Part shown: positions 26,012-34,290 of the stretch, in pieces
How the letters are laid out: every line of letters begins with the position of its first letter
Position numbering within the stretch: position 1 is the first letter of the stretch
Origin: Pseudomonas prosekii
Lineage (GTDB): Bacteria; Pseudomonadota; Gammaproteobacteria; Pseudomonadales; Pseudomonadaceae
Length of the DNA: 64,000 nt
Assembly (NCBI RefSeq): GCF_900105155.1
Contig: NZ_LT629762.1
Coordinates: 4,368,501-4,432,500, forward strand
Direction of reading: 5' to 3'
The notes under the pieces: generated by a model
Database searches by the model: none
Seen by the model: only the letters and a program-made list of their open reading frames with translations
Told to the model about the DNA's origin: nothing
Position numbers and translations under genes: made by a program

Positions 26012-26975
26012 GGCGAGTCCGTCCGGCCAACAACAGATACCCGATCACCAACAACCACAACGCCGCGCCGATCAGGTATTTGGTGATCGGCGTCACCGTG
26101 GTCATCGACGACCAATAGGCTTCGACAAACGCGGCAATCAACAGAAACAGCATCACCCCGCAAATCAGCAGCACGCTCTTGCGCGCCGCCACCCGCAGCG
26201 CTTCGGCGCGGGGCAGGCGGCCCGGGGCAATCAGCGCCCAGCCAAGTTGCAGGCCTGCCGCGCCGGACAGGGCGATGGCGCTCAATTCGAAGGCGCCGTG
26301 GCCAATCACGAAGGACCAGAAGGTTTGCCCGTAGCCGATTTGCGTCAGGTGCCCGGCCACCGCGCCGATGGTCAAACCGTTGAAGATCAGGAAAAACACG
26401 CTGCCCAGACCCAACAGCAAACCACTGGCGAAGGTCTGAAACGCGATGCCGATGTTGTGCATCACGTAGTAACCGAACATTACCCAGTCTTCGCTCGCGG
26501 CACGTTCGGCCGAGCGCCCGAGGTGCCCGGCCACCGGGTCGTACATGCTTTGCATCTCGCTGACCTGATCGGCCGGGATCAGGTTGTAGATCAGGTCCGG
26601 GAACAGGTAAACCAACAGTCCCATGCCGATCAGACTGCCAAAAAACATCAGCACCGCCGCGAGCACAAACGGCCACTGCTGACGCACCAGTCGCGGAAAA
26701 TCGGCGAGGATGAACGCCAGCGCATTCGCCCCGAGCCGGCTGCGGTGCCGATAAAACTGCTGATGCCCGCGCAGCACCTGATGCTGCAACGAGTCGACGA
26801 GGAAACTGCTGTAGCCGCGCTCTTGCGCCAGCGCCAGATGATGGCAGAGCCGGCGATAGTCCTTGGGGAAACTGGCGATGCGCGAGGTGTGCTTGCCGCG
26901 CTCCAGACGTTCGAGGACCAGCGCGAAGTGCTCCCATTCGGCCTTGTGCCGACTCTCGAAAAGGCTTTGCTTCAT
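25998..26975 (-). CDS. Stage II sporulation protein M (SpoIIM/DUF95) family membrane protein
   Basis: A 325-residue polytopic protein. The N-terminal 85 residues are soluble and basic (FESRHKAEWEHFALVLERLE); then come five to six hydrophobic spans, including WPFVLAAVLMFFGSLIGMGL, ASGLLLGLGSVFFLIFNGLT, FVIGHGAFELSAIALSGAAG and VLLICGVMLFLLIAAFVEAY. The HGAFELSAIALSGAAGL stretch is the hallmark of DUF95/SpoIIM proteins. In non-sporulating bacteria these pair with RDD and DUF58/MoxR genes, as here. The exact role is unknown; sporulation is not implied. Confidence 0.88.
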   Translation of the reverse strand: MKQSLFESRHKAEWEHFALVLERLERGKHTSRIASFPKDYRRLCHHLALAQERGYSSFLVDSLQHQVLRGHQQFYRHRSRLGANALAFILADFPRLVRQQWPFVLAAVLMFFGSLIGMGLLVYLFPDLIYNLIPADQVSEMQSMYDPVAGHLGRSAERAASEDWVMFGYYVMHNIGIAFQTFASGLLLGLGSVFFLIFNGLTIGAVAGHLTQIGYGQTFWSFVIGHGAFELSAIALSGAAGLQLGWALIAPGRLPRAEALRVAARKSVLLICGVMLFLLIAAFVEAYWSSMTTVTPITKYLIGAALWLLVIGYLLLAGRTRHAPE

Positions 26976-27697
26976 GTCGGACCCAACAAGCCGCGAGCGA
27001 TGCCGTTGAGTTCGGCCACGGCGTGCGGCGGCGCAACGTGCAAGGGTTGCGCGAGCAGGCTGGCCAGCTCGTCGACCCGCGCCGGCGACAGTTCACTTTG
27101 GCGTTCGGCGAAACCGAGGATCGCCCGCTGCTCGGTCAATGTCAGGGCAAACGCCGGGCGTCGGGGTTGGGCCTCGGGCAAGTCAGGGCGGCGCAGTTTT
27201 GCTTCGCTGTAGATCACCAGCGTGCCGGCGGCGAGGTCGCCGAGGCGTTTGAAGGTGGGATGTTGCAGGCAACTGATGGCGCCGAGGAAGTAACCGAACG
27301 GCAGCATATCGACAAATCGCAGCAGGTTTCGCAGCAACGAGGCCGACCAGCCAATCGGCGTGCCGTCGTCCTGCACCACGCGCAAACCCATCATGTGCTT
27401 GCCGGGCGAGCGCCCCTGATTGAGCACTTCGAACAGCACCATGTACCACCAACTGATCGCGAACAGCAGCAGCGAACCGAGCCCGGCGCCGAGCCGGCCG
27501 AGAAACGCCAGGACAATAAACAGCAGGCCGAGGATCAACCCGCGCAAACCCAGGTCGATGCTGAACGCCAGCGCACGGACCAGCAACCCGGCCGGGCGCA
27601 GTGGCAAGTCGATGCCTTCCGGCGTTTCGACGTGATACCGCGTGTCCAGTGGCGGGGACAGCGTCGCTTTCCTTGGCAGTGCTGTGGTCACGAGCAT
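26972..27697 (-). CDS. RDD family membrane protein
   Basis: 241 residues from the ATG at 27697. Seen: the RDD-type segment LVRALAFSIDLGLRGLILGL (R and D in the first span), a second span LGSLLLFAISWWYMVLFEVL, then GRSPGKHMMGLRVVQDDGTP and LLRNLLRFVDMLPFGYF, the usual RDD pattern. The C-terminal 90 residues are a soluble extension. An upstream ATG at 27796 would add 33 residues that do not look like the family. It is the first gene of the six-gene MoxR operon and overlaps the next by 4 bp. Confidence 0.88.
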   Translation of the reverse strand: MLVTTALPRKATLSPPLDTRYHVETPEGIDLPLRPAGLLVRALAFSIDLGLRGLILGLLFIVLAFLGRLGAGLGSLLLFAISWWYMVLFEVLNQGRSPGKHMMGLRVVQDDGTPIGWSASLLRNLLRFVDMLPFGYFLGAISCLQHPTFKRLGDLAAGTLVIYSEAKLRRPDLPEAQPRRPAFALTLTEQRAILGFAERQSELSPARVDELASLLAQPLHVAPPHAVAELNGIARGLLGPT

Positions 27698-27882
27698 GGG
27701 CAACCTGAATGATGAGGCCGGATCGGCAGTCAATCTGTGGCCGATGCTAGCAGCCTCTCGGGTAAAAACGACATAACTATGTAGTGCACGCGGCAAAGTC
27801 GAACATGTTTGAATGACCAGAGCACTGGCCGCAACGCGCGGTGTGCGCCAGACTTCGCCCGTCTTCAGTTCAGGAACAGCCC

Positions 27883-29322
27883 GTGACTTCGATCTTCTGG
27901 TACGACTATGAAACCACTGGCATCAATCCCCGATGCGACCGCCCGTTGCAAGTCGCGGGGATTCGCACCGACTTTGAGCTCAATGAAATAGACGAGCCGG
28001 TCAATCTGTATTGCCAGCCCAGTGACGACATCCTGCCGCACCCGGCGGCGTGCGCGATCACCGGCATCACCCCGAGCCGCCTCGCCGAACAGGGCTTGAG
28101 CGAAGCCGATTTCATGACGCGGGTGCACGCCCAACTCGCGGCGCCCGGCACTTGCGGCGCGGGTTACAACACGTTGCGTTTTGACGACGAGATGACCCGT
28201 TACAGCCTGTATCGAAACTTTTTCGACCCGTATGCCCGCGAGTGGCAGGGCGGCAACAGCCGTTGGGATCTGATCGATGTGGTGCGCGCAGCCTATGCCT
28301 TGCGTCCCGATGGGCTGGAGTGGCCAACGGATGACCAGGGGCGGGTGACGCTCAAGCTTGATCGGCTGACGGTGGCCAACAACATCGATCACGGCAACGC
28401 TCACGAGGCCTTGTCCGACGTGCGCGCGACTATTGCCCTGGCGCGCTTGATTCGGCAGAAACAACCGAAGTTGTACGACTGGTTGTTCCAGTTGCGCAGC
28501 AAACAGAAAGTCATGGATCAGATTCGCTTGTTGCAGCCGATGGTGCACATCTCCGGGCGGTTTTCGGCGGCTCGCAGTTTTGTCGGTGTGGTGCTGCCGC
28601 TGGCGTGGCATCCGCGCAACAAGAACGCGCTGATCGTCTGCGACTTGCACCTCGATCCGCAGGGCTTGCTCGACCTCGATGCCGAAACATTGCGCCAGCG
28701 TCTCTACACGCGCCGCGATGATCTGGCCGAAGGCGAATTGCCGGTGCCGCTCAAACTCATTCATATCAACAAGTGCCCGGTGGTCGCACCGTTGTCGGTA
28801 CTTCGCGCCGAAGATCAGCAACGCCTCGGCCTGGATATGGCGCTGTATCAGCAGCGCGCGCTGCGGCTAAGTGACGCACAACAAGTTTGGCGCGATAAAG
28901 TCATGGCGATTTACGCCAGCGAGGCTTTTACTTCCAGCGAAGACCCGGAACAGCAGTTATATGATGGCTTTATCGGTGATCGCGATCGGCGTCTATGTGA
29001 TCAAGTCAGGGCCGCCGACCCGCTGCAATTAGCGCAACAACAATGGCCGTTCGATGACGAACGTTTACCTGAATTATTGTTTCGATATCGCGCACGTAAC
29101 TTCCCCGACACGCTGAGTGTGGAAGAGCAAGAACGCTGGCGCATATTCTGTCAGCAACGTTTGTCTGCGCCAGAATGGGGCGCGCCAAATACCCTGGAAT
29201 CTTTTGCACGCGACGCCGCGCAATTGGCCAATAGCGCTACATCGTTTCAGCAGGAAGTACTCAGTCAATGGATGATTCATGTCGAAGGATTACGCCAACG
29301 GTTGAACATCAACATCGAATGA
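27883..29322 (+). CDS. sbcB: Exodeoxyribonuclease I
   Basis: A 3'-5' single-strand DNA exonuclease used in recombination and mismatch repair. 479 residues from GTG at 27883 (AGGAA upstream), the family length. Exonuclease motifs of the DnaQ type: ExoI FWYDYETTGINP (catalytic D-x-E), ExoII GYNTLRFDDEMTRY near residue 95, ExoIII with NNIDHGNAHEALSDVRAT near residue 169. The SH3-like and helical C-terminal regions follow. It is divergent from the MoxR operon and followed by a bidirectional terminator shared with mvaT. Confidence 0.95.
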   Translation: MTSIFWYDYETTGINPRCDRPLQVAGIRTDFELNEIDEPVNLYCQPSDDILPHPAACAITGITPSRLAEQGLSEADFMTRVHAQLAAPGTCGAGYNTLRFDDEMTRYSLYRNFFDPYAREWQGGNSRWDLIDVVRAAYALRPDGLEWPTDDQGRVTLKLDRLTVANNIDHGNAHEALSDVRATIALARLIRQKQPKLYDWLFQLRSKQKVMDQIRLLQPMVHISGRFSAARSFVGVVLPLAWHPRNKNALIVCDLHLDPQGLLDLDAETLRQRLYTRRDDLAEGELPVPLKLIHINKCPVVAPLSVLRAEDQQRLGLDMALYQQRALRLSDAQQVWRDKVMAIYASEAFTSSEDPEQQLYDGFIGDRDRRLCDQVRAADPLQLAQQQWPFDDERLPELLFRYRARNFPDTLSVEEQERWRIFCQQRLSAPEWGAPNTLESFARDAAQLANSATSFQQEVLSQWMIHVEGLRQRLNINIE

Positions 29323-29348
29323 TTGCCGGCTGAATCGCAGGCATAAAA

Positions 29349-29376
29349 AAACGCCAGCATTCGCTGGCGTTCTTTT
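29349..29376. terminator. Bidirectional terminator between sbcB and mvaT
   Basis: AACGCCAGC / GCTGGCGTT with a 4-nt loop, preceded by seven A and followed by TTCTTTT. It serves the convergent genes on both sides. Confidence 0.85.
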
Positions 29377-29410
29377 GTGTCACATAATCATTCTGTGACC
29401 GGCGTGCAGC

Positions 29411-29788
29411 TTAGCCCAGCAGGGTAGCCCAGCCTTCAACCACGTCACCGCCCCACTTGGCTTTCCACTCTTTCAGAGTTTTGTGGTTGCCACCTTTGGT
29501 TTCGATGACTTCGCCGTTGTGCGGGTTTTTGTATTGTTTAACTTTGCGAGCACGCTTGGTGCCAGTAGTTTTTACTGCGCCGCCACGTGGTGCCTTGGAC
29601 TTGGACTCTGGATCCAACAGCGCAATGATGTCACGCAGGGACTTGGAGTATTCACCCATCAGGGTGCGCAGCTTGCCTTCGAATTCCAGCTCGGTTTGCA
29701 GTTTGTCGTCTTGGGACAGATTCTTCAAACGGGCTTGCAGCTCTTTGATAGCTTCTTCGGTGGCGCGGTATTCGTTGATCAAGGACAT
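29411..29788 (-). CDS. mvaT: H-NS-family xenogeneic silencer MvaT
   Basis: A 125-residue Pseudomonas nucleoid protein that binds AT-rich DNA and silences acquired genes. Seen: an N-terminal coiled-coil for oligomerisation (SLINEYRATEEAIKELQARL through about residue 60), a flexible linker with KAPRGGAVKTTGTKRARKVK, and the C-terminal DNA-binding part YKNPHNGEVIETKGGNHKTL with KWGGDVVEGW. Pseudomonas MvaT/MvaU proteins are alike, but remembered synteny (sbcB-mvaT-purU) favours mvaT. The AT-rich upstream region fits autoregulation. Its target class includes AT-rich islands such as the left edge of the Tc-like cluster (inference). Confidence 0.93.
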   Translation of the reverse strand: MSLINEYRATEEAIKELQARLKNLSQDDKLQTELEFEGKLRTLMGEYSKSLRDIIALLDPESKSKAPRGGAVKTTGTKRARKVKQYKNPHNGEVIETKGGNHKTLKEWKAKWGGDVVEGWATLLG

Positions 29789-30126
29789 GAGGACTACCTT
29801 ATGTAGGAAGCGGGATGGCAGGGACAGTGCGGCAATAATAGTCAGGGTGTTTCAGCAAGTAAACATTTAACCCGGGTTTTATTTAAATTAGTTGCGATCA
29901 AATAGCCATAAATTCAATGTGCAGTTAAATAGTGTGATGCAGTCAACACAGATATTCACAATTGCATGCTTGAAGAACGCTTGCGTGAGCACCATTACGC
30001 CAGCGCGTGATGCTGGCGCCAGCCGTGTCTGCGCCCAATGTGCCGAGCGCGGCATCATCAATACTGCAGTTTTGCTGCGCAATCGCTAGAATGGCGGCCT
30101 TTACGAAGTTCTGGAGTTTGACCCAA
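29789..30126. other. Divergent intergenic region between mvaT and purU
   Basis: The mvaT-proximal half is strongly AT-rich (TTTATTTAAATTAG near 29878-29891), as expected for an MvaT/MvaU-controlled promoter. A short hairpin CGCCAGC-N7-GCTGGCG lies at 29999-30018 without a T-run. A TAGAAT hexamer at 30087-30092 is a possible -10 for purU. No gene is seen. Confidence 0.5.
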
Positions 30127-30975
30127 ATGCGCACTTTTCGGCTGGTGATTGCTTGCCCGGACCGCGTCGGTATCGTTGCTAAAGTCAGTAACTTTCTGGC
30201 GTCACATAACGGCTGGATCACTGAAGCGAGCCACCACTCGGACAATCTGAGCGGCTGGTTCTTCATGCGTCACGAAATTCGTGCCGACTCGCTGCCATTC
30301 GGTCTTGAAGCCTTCCGCGAGGCGTTTGCGCCGATCGCCGAAGAGTTCTCGATGGACTGGCGTGTCACCGACACCGAGCAGAAGAAGCGCGTGGTGTTGA
30401 TGGCCAGCCGCGAGTCGCACTGCCTGGCGGACTTGCTGCACCGCTGGCACAGCGATGAGCTGGACTGCGAAATCTCCTGCGTGATTTCCAACCACGACGA
30501 CTTGCGCAGCATGGTCGAGTGGCACGGCATTCCTTATTACCACGTGCCGGTCAATCCGCAGGATAAAGAGCCGGCCTTCGCCGAAGTCTCGCGTCTGGTC
30601 AAACAGCACGACGCCGAAGTGGTGGTACTTGCCCGTTACATGCAGATTCTGCCGCCGGCGTTGTGCCGCGAATACGCGCACAAAGTCATCAACATTCACC
30701 ACAGCTTCCTGCCGTCGTTTGTCGGCGCCAAGCCGTACCACCAGGCTTCCCTGCGTGGCGTGAAGTTGATCGGCGCGACCTGCCACTACGTCACCGAAGA
30801 ACTCGACGCCGGCCCGATCATCGAGCAGGACGTGGTGCGCGTCAGCCACAGCGACAGCATCGAAGACATGGTGCGCTTCGGTCGTGACGTCGAGAAAATG
30901 GTCCTGGCCCGCGGTCTGCGTTATCACCTGGAAGACCGGGTGTTGGTGCACGGCAACAAAACCGTGGTGTTCTAA
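30127..30975 (+). CDS. purU: Formyltetrahydrofolate deformylase
   Basis: Hydrolyses 10-formyl-THF to THF and formate, balancing one-carbon pools and feeding formate to purine synthesis. 282 residues. The N-terminal ACT-type domain (RLVIACPDRVGIVAKVSNFL) is followed by a formyltransferase-like catalytic domain with VLMASRESHCLADLL, VLARYMQILPP, the catalytic INIHHSFLPSFVGAKPY near residue 225 and ATCHYVTEELDAGPIIEQD. The ATG at 30127 starts the ACT domain; an earlier in-frame ATG adds only low-complexity sequence. Confidence 0.96.
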   Translation: MRTFRLVIACPDRVGIVAKVSNFLASHNGWITEASHHSDNLSGWFFMRHEIRADSLPFGLEAFREAFAPIAEEFSMDWRVTDTEQKKRVVLMASRESHCLADLLHRWHSDELDCEISCVISNHDDLRSMVEWHGIPYYHVPVNPQDKEPAFAEVSRLVKQHDAEVVVLARYMQILPPALCREYAHKVINIHHSFLPSFVGAKPYHQASLRGVKLIGATCHYVTEELDAGPIIEQDVVRVSHSDSIEDMVRFGRDVEKMVLARGLRYHLEDRVLVHGNKTVVF

Positions 30976-30985
30976 GCTGAGTGCA

Positions 30986-31018
30986 AGCTCGTTCCCATGC
31001 CCTGCGTGGGAACGAGCT
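30986..31018. repeat. Hairpin repeat GCTCGTTCCCA / TGGGAACGAGC
   Basis: Perfect 12-bp arms AGCTCGTTCCCA and TGGGAACGAGCT with a 9-nt loop, directly after purU. This sequence family is common in Pseudomonas intergenic DNA. It lacks a T-run but may still stop or stabilise the purU transcript. Confidence 0.7.
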
Positions 31019-31034
31019 GAACCGGGAGACAAAC

Positions 31035-31199
31035 ATGAGCGATCCACTCGACAAAGCCACGTCCAAAGCACCCGCGACATTGGGCGAAGGCTGTTTGAGC
31101 CGCTATGACCCGGATGAGCTGAGCCCGGACGACGGCACCGATTTCCCGGACGCCGCGCAGTTGTGGGAAGAGTTGAAACCGGAGTCTGAAGAAGACTGA
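31035..31199 (+). CDS. Small acidic hypothetical protein
   Basis: 54 residues, strongly acidic (MSDPLDKATSKAPATLGEGC then DPDELSPDDGTDFPDAAQLW), with no membrane or DNA-binding motif recognised. The ATG has GGGAG at about 7-nt spacing, and the reading frame ends 3 bp before the convergent membrane gene. The good ribosome site and compact fit make it a likely real gene. Function unknown. Confidence 0.6.
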   Translation: MSDPLDKATSKAPATLGEGCLSRYDPDELSPDDGTDFPDAAQLWEELKPESEED

Positions 31200-31202
31200 C
31201 AT

Positions 31203-32198
31203 TCAGGCCTGTTTGAACTTCATCAACTTCTTCAACAATGGTCGCCCGAGCATTATCAAAAACACCGGCCCACCGACCACCAGATAAAAGTAATACGTCA
31301 CTGCCCGCCAAATCAGGATCGCCGCCGCTGCGGTCGATTTGCCCACCATCGGTGCCAGCAAGGCTGCTGAAGTCAACTCCGCCGCCCCGGCACCGCCCGG
31401 CAACAGGCTGAACTGCCCCGCACTCAACGACAGCATCTGGATCAGAAAACTCCAGGCCCACTGCAAGTCCGCGCCCAAACCGCGCAACGCCAGGTACAGC
31501 ACGCTATAACGCAAAATCCAATGCACGCACGTCAGGGCAAACACCTTGATCAGCGTCGGCACCGGCAGTTTCAGCGTGTCAGTGAATGCCGCCAGAAAAT
31601 GCAGGAGTTTGCGCGCCCAGCGCATCCGCGTAGAGCCTTTGACGTTGAGCCGCACCAGCAGCCGACCGCCCAGGCGAATCAGCAAACGGTGATAACGCGC
31701 CACGGCGATGCAACAGAGCAGCCCGCCGAACATCGACACCGCGCTCACCGTCAGCAGCCATTCCATGCGTTGGCTGAGGTGCTGGAACAGGGCGTAAATC
31801 AGAATGCCGCTGAGTGCGCAGAGGAAAAATAGCAGATCGCTCAACTGGTCCATGGCAAACACCGCGCTGCCGCGAGCCGGGCGCACGCCGTTGCGCGCCA
31901 GCAGCGCCATGATCGTCAGTGGGCCGCCGCTGCCGCCGGGCGTGGCGCAATAGGCAAACTCGGCCGCCATGACCACACCCAGGCTTTTGACCCGCGTGAC
32001 CTTGTGCCGTTGATCGCCGAGCAACAGGCGCAAGCGCATGGTGTTGACCACCCAGCACAGCAGAATCATGCCGAACATGATCAGCAAACCGCTCAGCGGA
32101 AAGCTTTGCAGTCGCGACCAGGTTTCGTTGCCGCCCAGCAGCAGCGGAATCATCACCGCCGCGAGCAACGCAAGAAACAGCAGAATCCCCCGACTCAT
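31203..32198 (-). CDS. Lysylphosphatidylglycerol synthase-like transmembrane protein (UPF0104/flippase-like)
   Basis: A 331-residue polytopic membrane protein with about eight hydrophobic spans (LLFLALLAAVMIPLLL, LLIMFGMILLCWVVN and others). Family motifs: EFAYCATPGGSGGPLTIMAL near residue 85 and SLSAGQFSLLPGGAGAAELT near residue 265. The family is the membrane half of MprF, lacking the synthase domain here, and such stand-alone proteins often flip or export lipids or polysaccharide precursors. It overlaps the deacetylase gene by 4 bp and so is co-translated with it and the glycosyltransferase upstream. Confidence 0.85.
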   Translation of the reverse strand: MSRGILLFLALLAAVMIPLLLGGNETWSRLQSFPLSGLLIMFGMILLCWVVNTMRLRLLLGDQRHKVTRVKSLGVVMAAEFAYCATPGGSGGPLTIMALLARNGVRPARGSAVFAMDQLSDLLFFLCALSGILIYALFQHLSQRMEWLLTVSAVSMFGGLLCCIAVARYHRLLIRLGGRLLVRLNVKGSTRMRWARKLLHFLAAFTDTLKLPVPTLIKVFALTCVHWILRYSVLYLALRGLGADLQWAWSFLIQMLSLSAGQFSLLPGGAGAAELTSAALLAPMVGKSTAAAAILIWRAVTYYFYLVVGGPVFLIMLGRPLLKKLMKFKQA

Positions 32199-32959
32199 GC
32201 GACGCGGCCGATACGATCAGGTTGCAGCTTCAGCCAGTTGGCCTTGGTCATTGGCACACGGCCCTCATCCATTAAGCGTTTAAGTGTTTGTAGCCAATAA
32301 TTGCGCGAAAAAGCGTGCCGCATGTCCACCGGGTGCAGGCCCAGGCGAATCACCGGCGCTTGCCGCCAGCGTTGTTCGCGCTGATCGCTGATGACTTTCG
32401 ACAACCCGCGCCGCCACGCACTGCGCGCACTCCAGACCAGCCCGGGGGCGTCGATCACGGAAAAGTCCGGCAGACGATACAGATGTTGCGGGTCGCTGGT
32501 GTAACTCAATGGCAACTGGCGCAATGCCTGGCGGGTGCCATCACTCATCAGCCAGGCCGGCGCGACAAAACCTTCGAGCGGCCAATTGTAACGGCGAAAC
32601 ACCTCAATGCCAGCCTGCAAACGCGCGAGGGCGGCGGTTTGCGAGAGGCTGTAGAACTCGCCTTCGTGGGTGTAGACGCGACGCATGAACCAGTCTCGCG
32701 GGGTATGCGCCGGCGGCCCGTCGTCGCAATGGAAATAGCCGTGCAGCGCCAGTTCGTCACCGCGTGCGACGCGGCTGTCGAGCATTCGGCGAAAATCCGC
32801 ATGCGCTGCAAGCTGATTGTTTTTGTGAAAATCGGGAACCACCAGCCAGGTGATCGGCACATCACCCAAGGCATCGACAGCGTCGACGAAGGGTTGGTAA
32901 TCCGCCCAGGTTTGCGGCGCGACGTCGTGCAGGACCAGTAACAGGGTTGGCGGATTCAT
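32195..32959 (-). CDS. DUF2334 polysaccharide deacetylase-like protein
   Basis: 254 residues of the DUF2334 branch of the NodB/polysaccharide deacetylase superfamily. Seen: the N-terminal strand LLLVLHDVAPQTW (metal Asp), PITWLVVPDFH, GDELALHGYFHCDD near residue 72 (HGxxH-type metal ligands), and a C-terminal RLGLHPVDMRH (catalytic His region). The likely substrate is an N-acetylated or O-acetylated envelope sugar. Start ATG at 32959 lies five bases after the glycosyltransferase stop. Extension further upstream runs into the glycosyltransferase and is not real. Confidence 0.82.
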   Translation of the reverse strand: MNPPTLLLVLHDVAPQTWADYQPFVDAVDALGDVPITWLVVPDFHKNNQLAAHADFRRMLDSRVARGDELALHGYFHCDDGPPAHTPRDWFMRRVYTHEGEFYSLSQTAALARLQAGIEVFRRYNWPLEGFVAPAWLMSDGTRQALRQLPLSYTSDPQHLYRLPDFSVIDAPGLVWSARSAWRRGLSKVISDQREQRWRQAPVIRLGLHPVDMRHAFSRNYWLQTLKRLMDEGRVPMTKANWLKLQPDRIGRVA

Positions 32960-32964
32960 CGCTT

Positions 32965-34086
32965 TCAACCATTCGCGGCCAGGGGCATCGTGCTGCCGAG
33001 CACGGCGTGGTAATGGCCGAGCAAACTGTTGACCACCGCGTCCCAGGCGTAATGGCGCTCGACATGTTGCCGCGCCTGTTGGCCCAGCGTGACGCTGCCC
33101 TGGCTGAACAATTCGCGCACTGCATTGGCCATCGCCAAGGGATTGTTCGGCGCGCAGAGCAAACCGCAGCGTTCGCTGACGATTTCGCTGAATGCCCCGG
33201 CCGCCACCGCGACCACCGGAATCCCACTGGCCATGGCTTCGAGGATCACTAGGCCGAAAGTCTCTTGATCGCCGGCATGCAGCAGCGCGTCGGCACTGGC
33301 CATCAGCCGCGCGACTTGCGGCGCCGGGCAAAACTGATCGATCACGCTAACGTTGTCCGGCACCTGCGCCGGCATTGAGGAGCCGACCAGCAACAAGTGA
33401 TAACGCGGGCCCAGGCGTTTCATGCAATTAAGCAGCACCGGCAGGTTTTTCTCTTTCGAACCACGGCCAGCGAAGATCAGCAGCCGGGTGTCTTCAGCAA
33501 TTCCCAGCTCGGCGCGCAGGCCCGGATCGCGGGCGCTGGGGTTGAACGTCTGCAAATCGACGCCGAGTGGCTGCACGAAGACATTGCGCACGCCGAGACC
33601 GGTTAGTTTGTCGGCCATCACTTGGCTGGGCGCCAGCACCCGGTCGAAGTTGCCATACAGTTTGCTGACGTAGGCTTCGACATTAGTCGTCAGTCAGTTG
33701 CCCATGCGATTACTTACCAGCAGCGGCAGGTCCGAGTGGTAAAAGCCGATCACCGGCACGTCGAGTTGCCGCCGCGCATCCAGTGCCGCCCACGCGGTGA
33801 GGTAGGGATCGCCGACTTCGATCAGATCCGGCTGCAAATCCTGCAAAACGTTGCGCCACGGCGCCAGACGCAGTGGGAAGCGATAACCCTTGCCGAAGGG
33901 CAGGGCGGGGGCGGGAACGGTGTAAATGCCGTCCTGTTCACTGAGGTGTGAACCGGGGATCAACAGACTGTGGCGAATGCCCGGCTTGATGCTCAGGCGA
34001 CGATGTTTTGCATCCAGATAAGTGCGCACGCCACCGCTGGCAGGGGCGTAGAACATGGTTATGTCAGCGATATGCACGATGAACAT
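32965..34086 (-). pseudogene. Glycosyltransferase family 1/4 protein interrupted by an in-frame stop
   Basis: Two pieces lie in the same frame: 34086-33694 codes for the N-terminal GT-B domain (IADITMFYAPASGGVRTYLD, GYRFPLRLAPWRNVLQDLQP, DLIEVGDPYL, IGFYHSDLPLLVSNRMGN), and 33693-32965 continues it (LTTNVEAYVSKLYGNFDRVL, LIFAGRGSKEKNL, the E-x7-E region ETFGLVILEAMASGIPVVAV). They are split only by TGA at 33696-33694. The codon most likely arose from TGG (Trp), because the sequence on both sides reads on without loss. The full frame would be 373 residues, normal for the family. The catalytic C-terminal half could only be made by readthrough or internal start. It heads a trio with the deacetylase and the membrane protein. 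A sequencing error must be excluded. Confidence 0.8.
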
Positions 34087-34195
34087 CCCTCTGGGCCGTT
34101 GCTCTTCCTCGGTTGACCTTTAACAAGGATAGATGTTCGGTTGAGGTTTTGCGGGCGGGGGTGTCAGCGAGGGGTGGGGTGTTGGTGAGGTCGCT

Positions 34196-34260
34196 TTCGC
34201 GGGCAAGCCTCGCTCCTACAGGGGACGCGATCACCTGTAGGAGCGAGGCTTGCCCGCGAA
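34196..34260. repeat. REP inverted pair (GGCTTGCCCGCGAA type)
   Basis: Perfect arms TTCGCGGGCAAGCCTCGCTC... and complement, 26 bp each with a 13-bp spacer. It lies between the broken glycosyltransferase start and the chemoreceptor stop. Confidence 0.92.
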
Positions 34261-34290
34261 TAGACCCTCAAATACCACCTCAAATACAAC

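Noticed and set aside
32965..34086. Reading the glycosyltransferase as two independent genes
   Set aside because: The two parts share one frame, are separated only by one stop codon, and together make a single normal-length GT-B enzyme.
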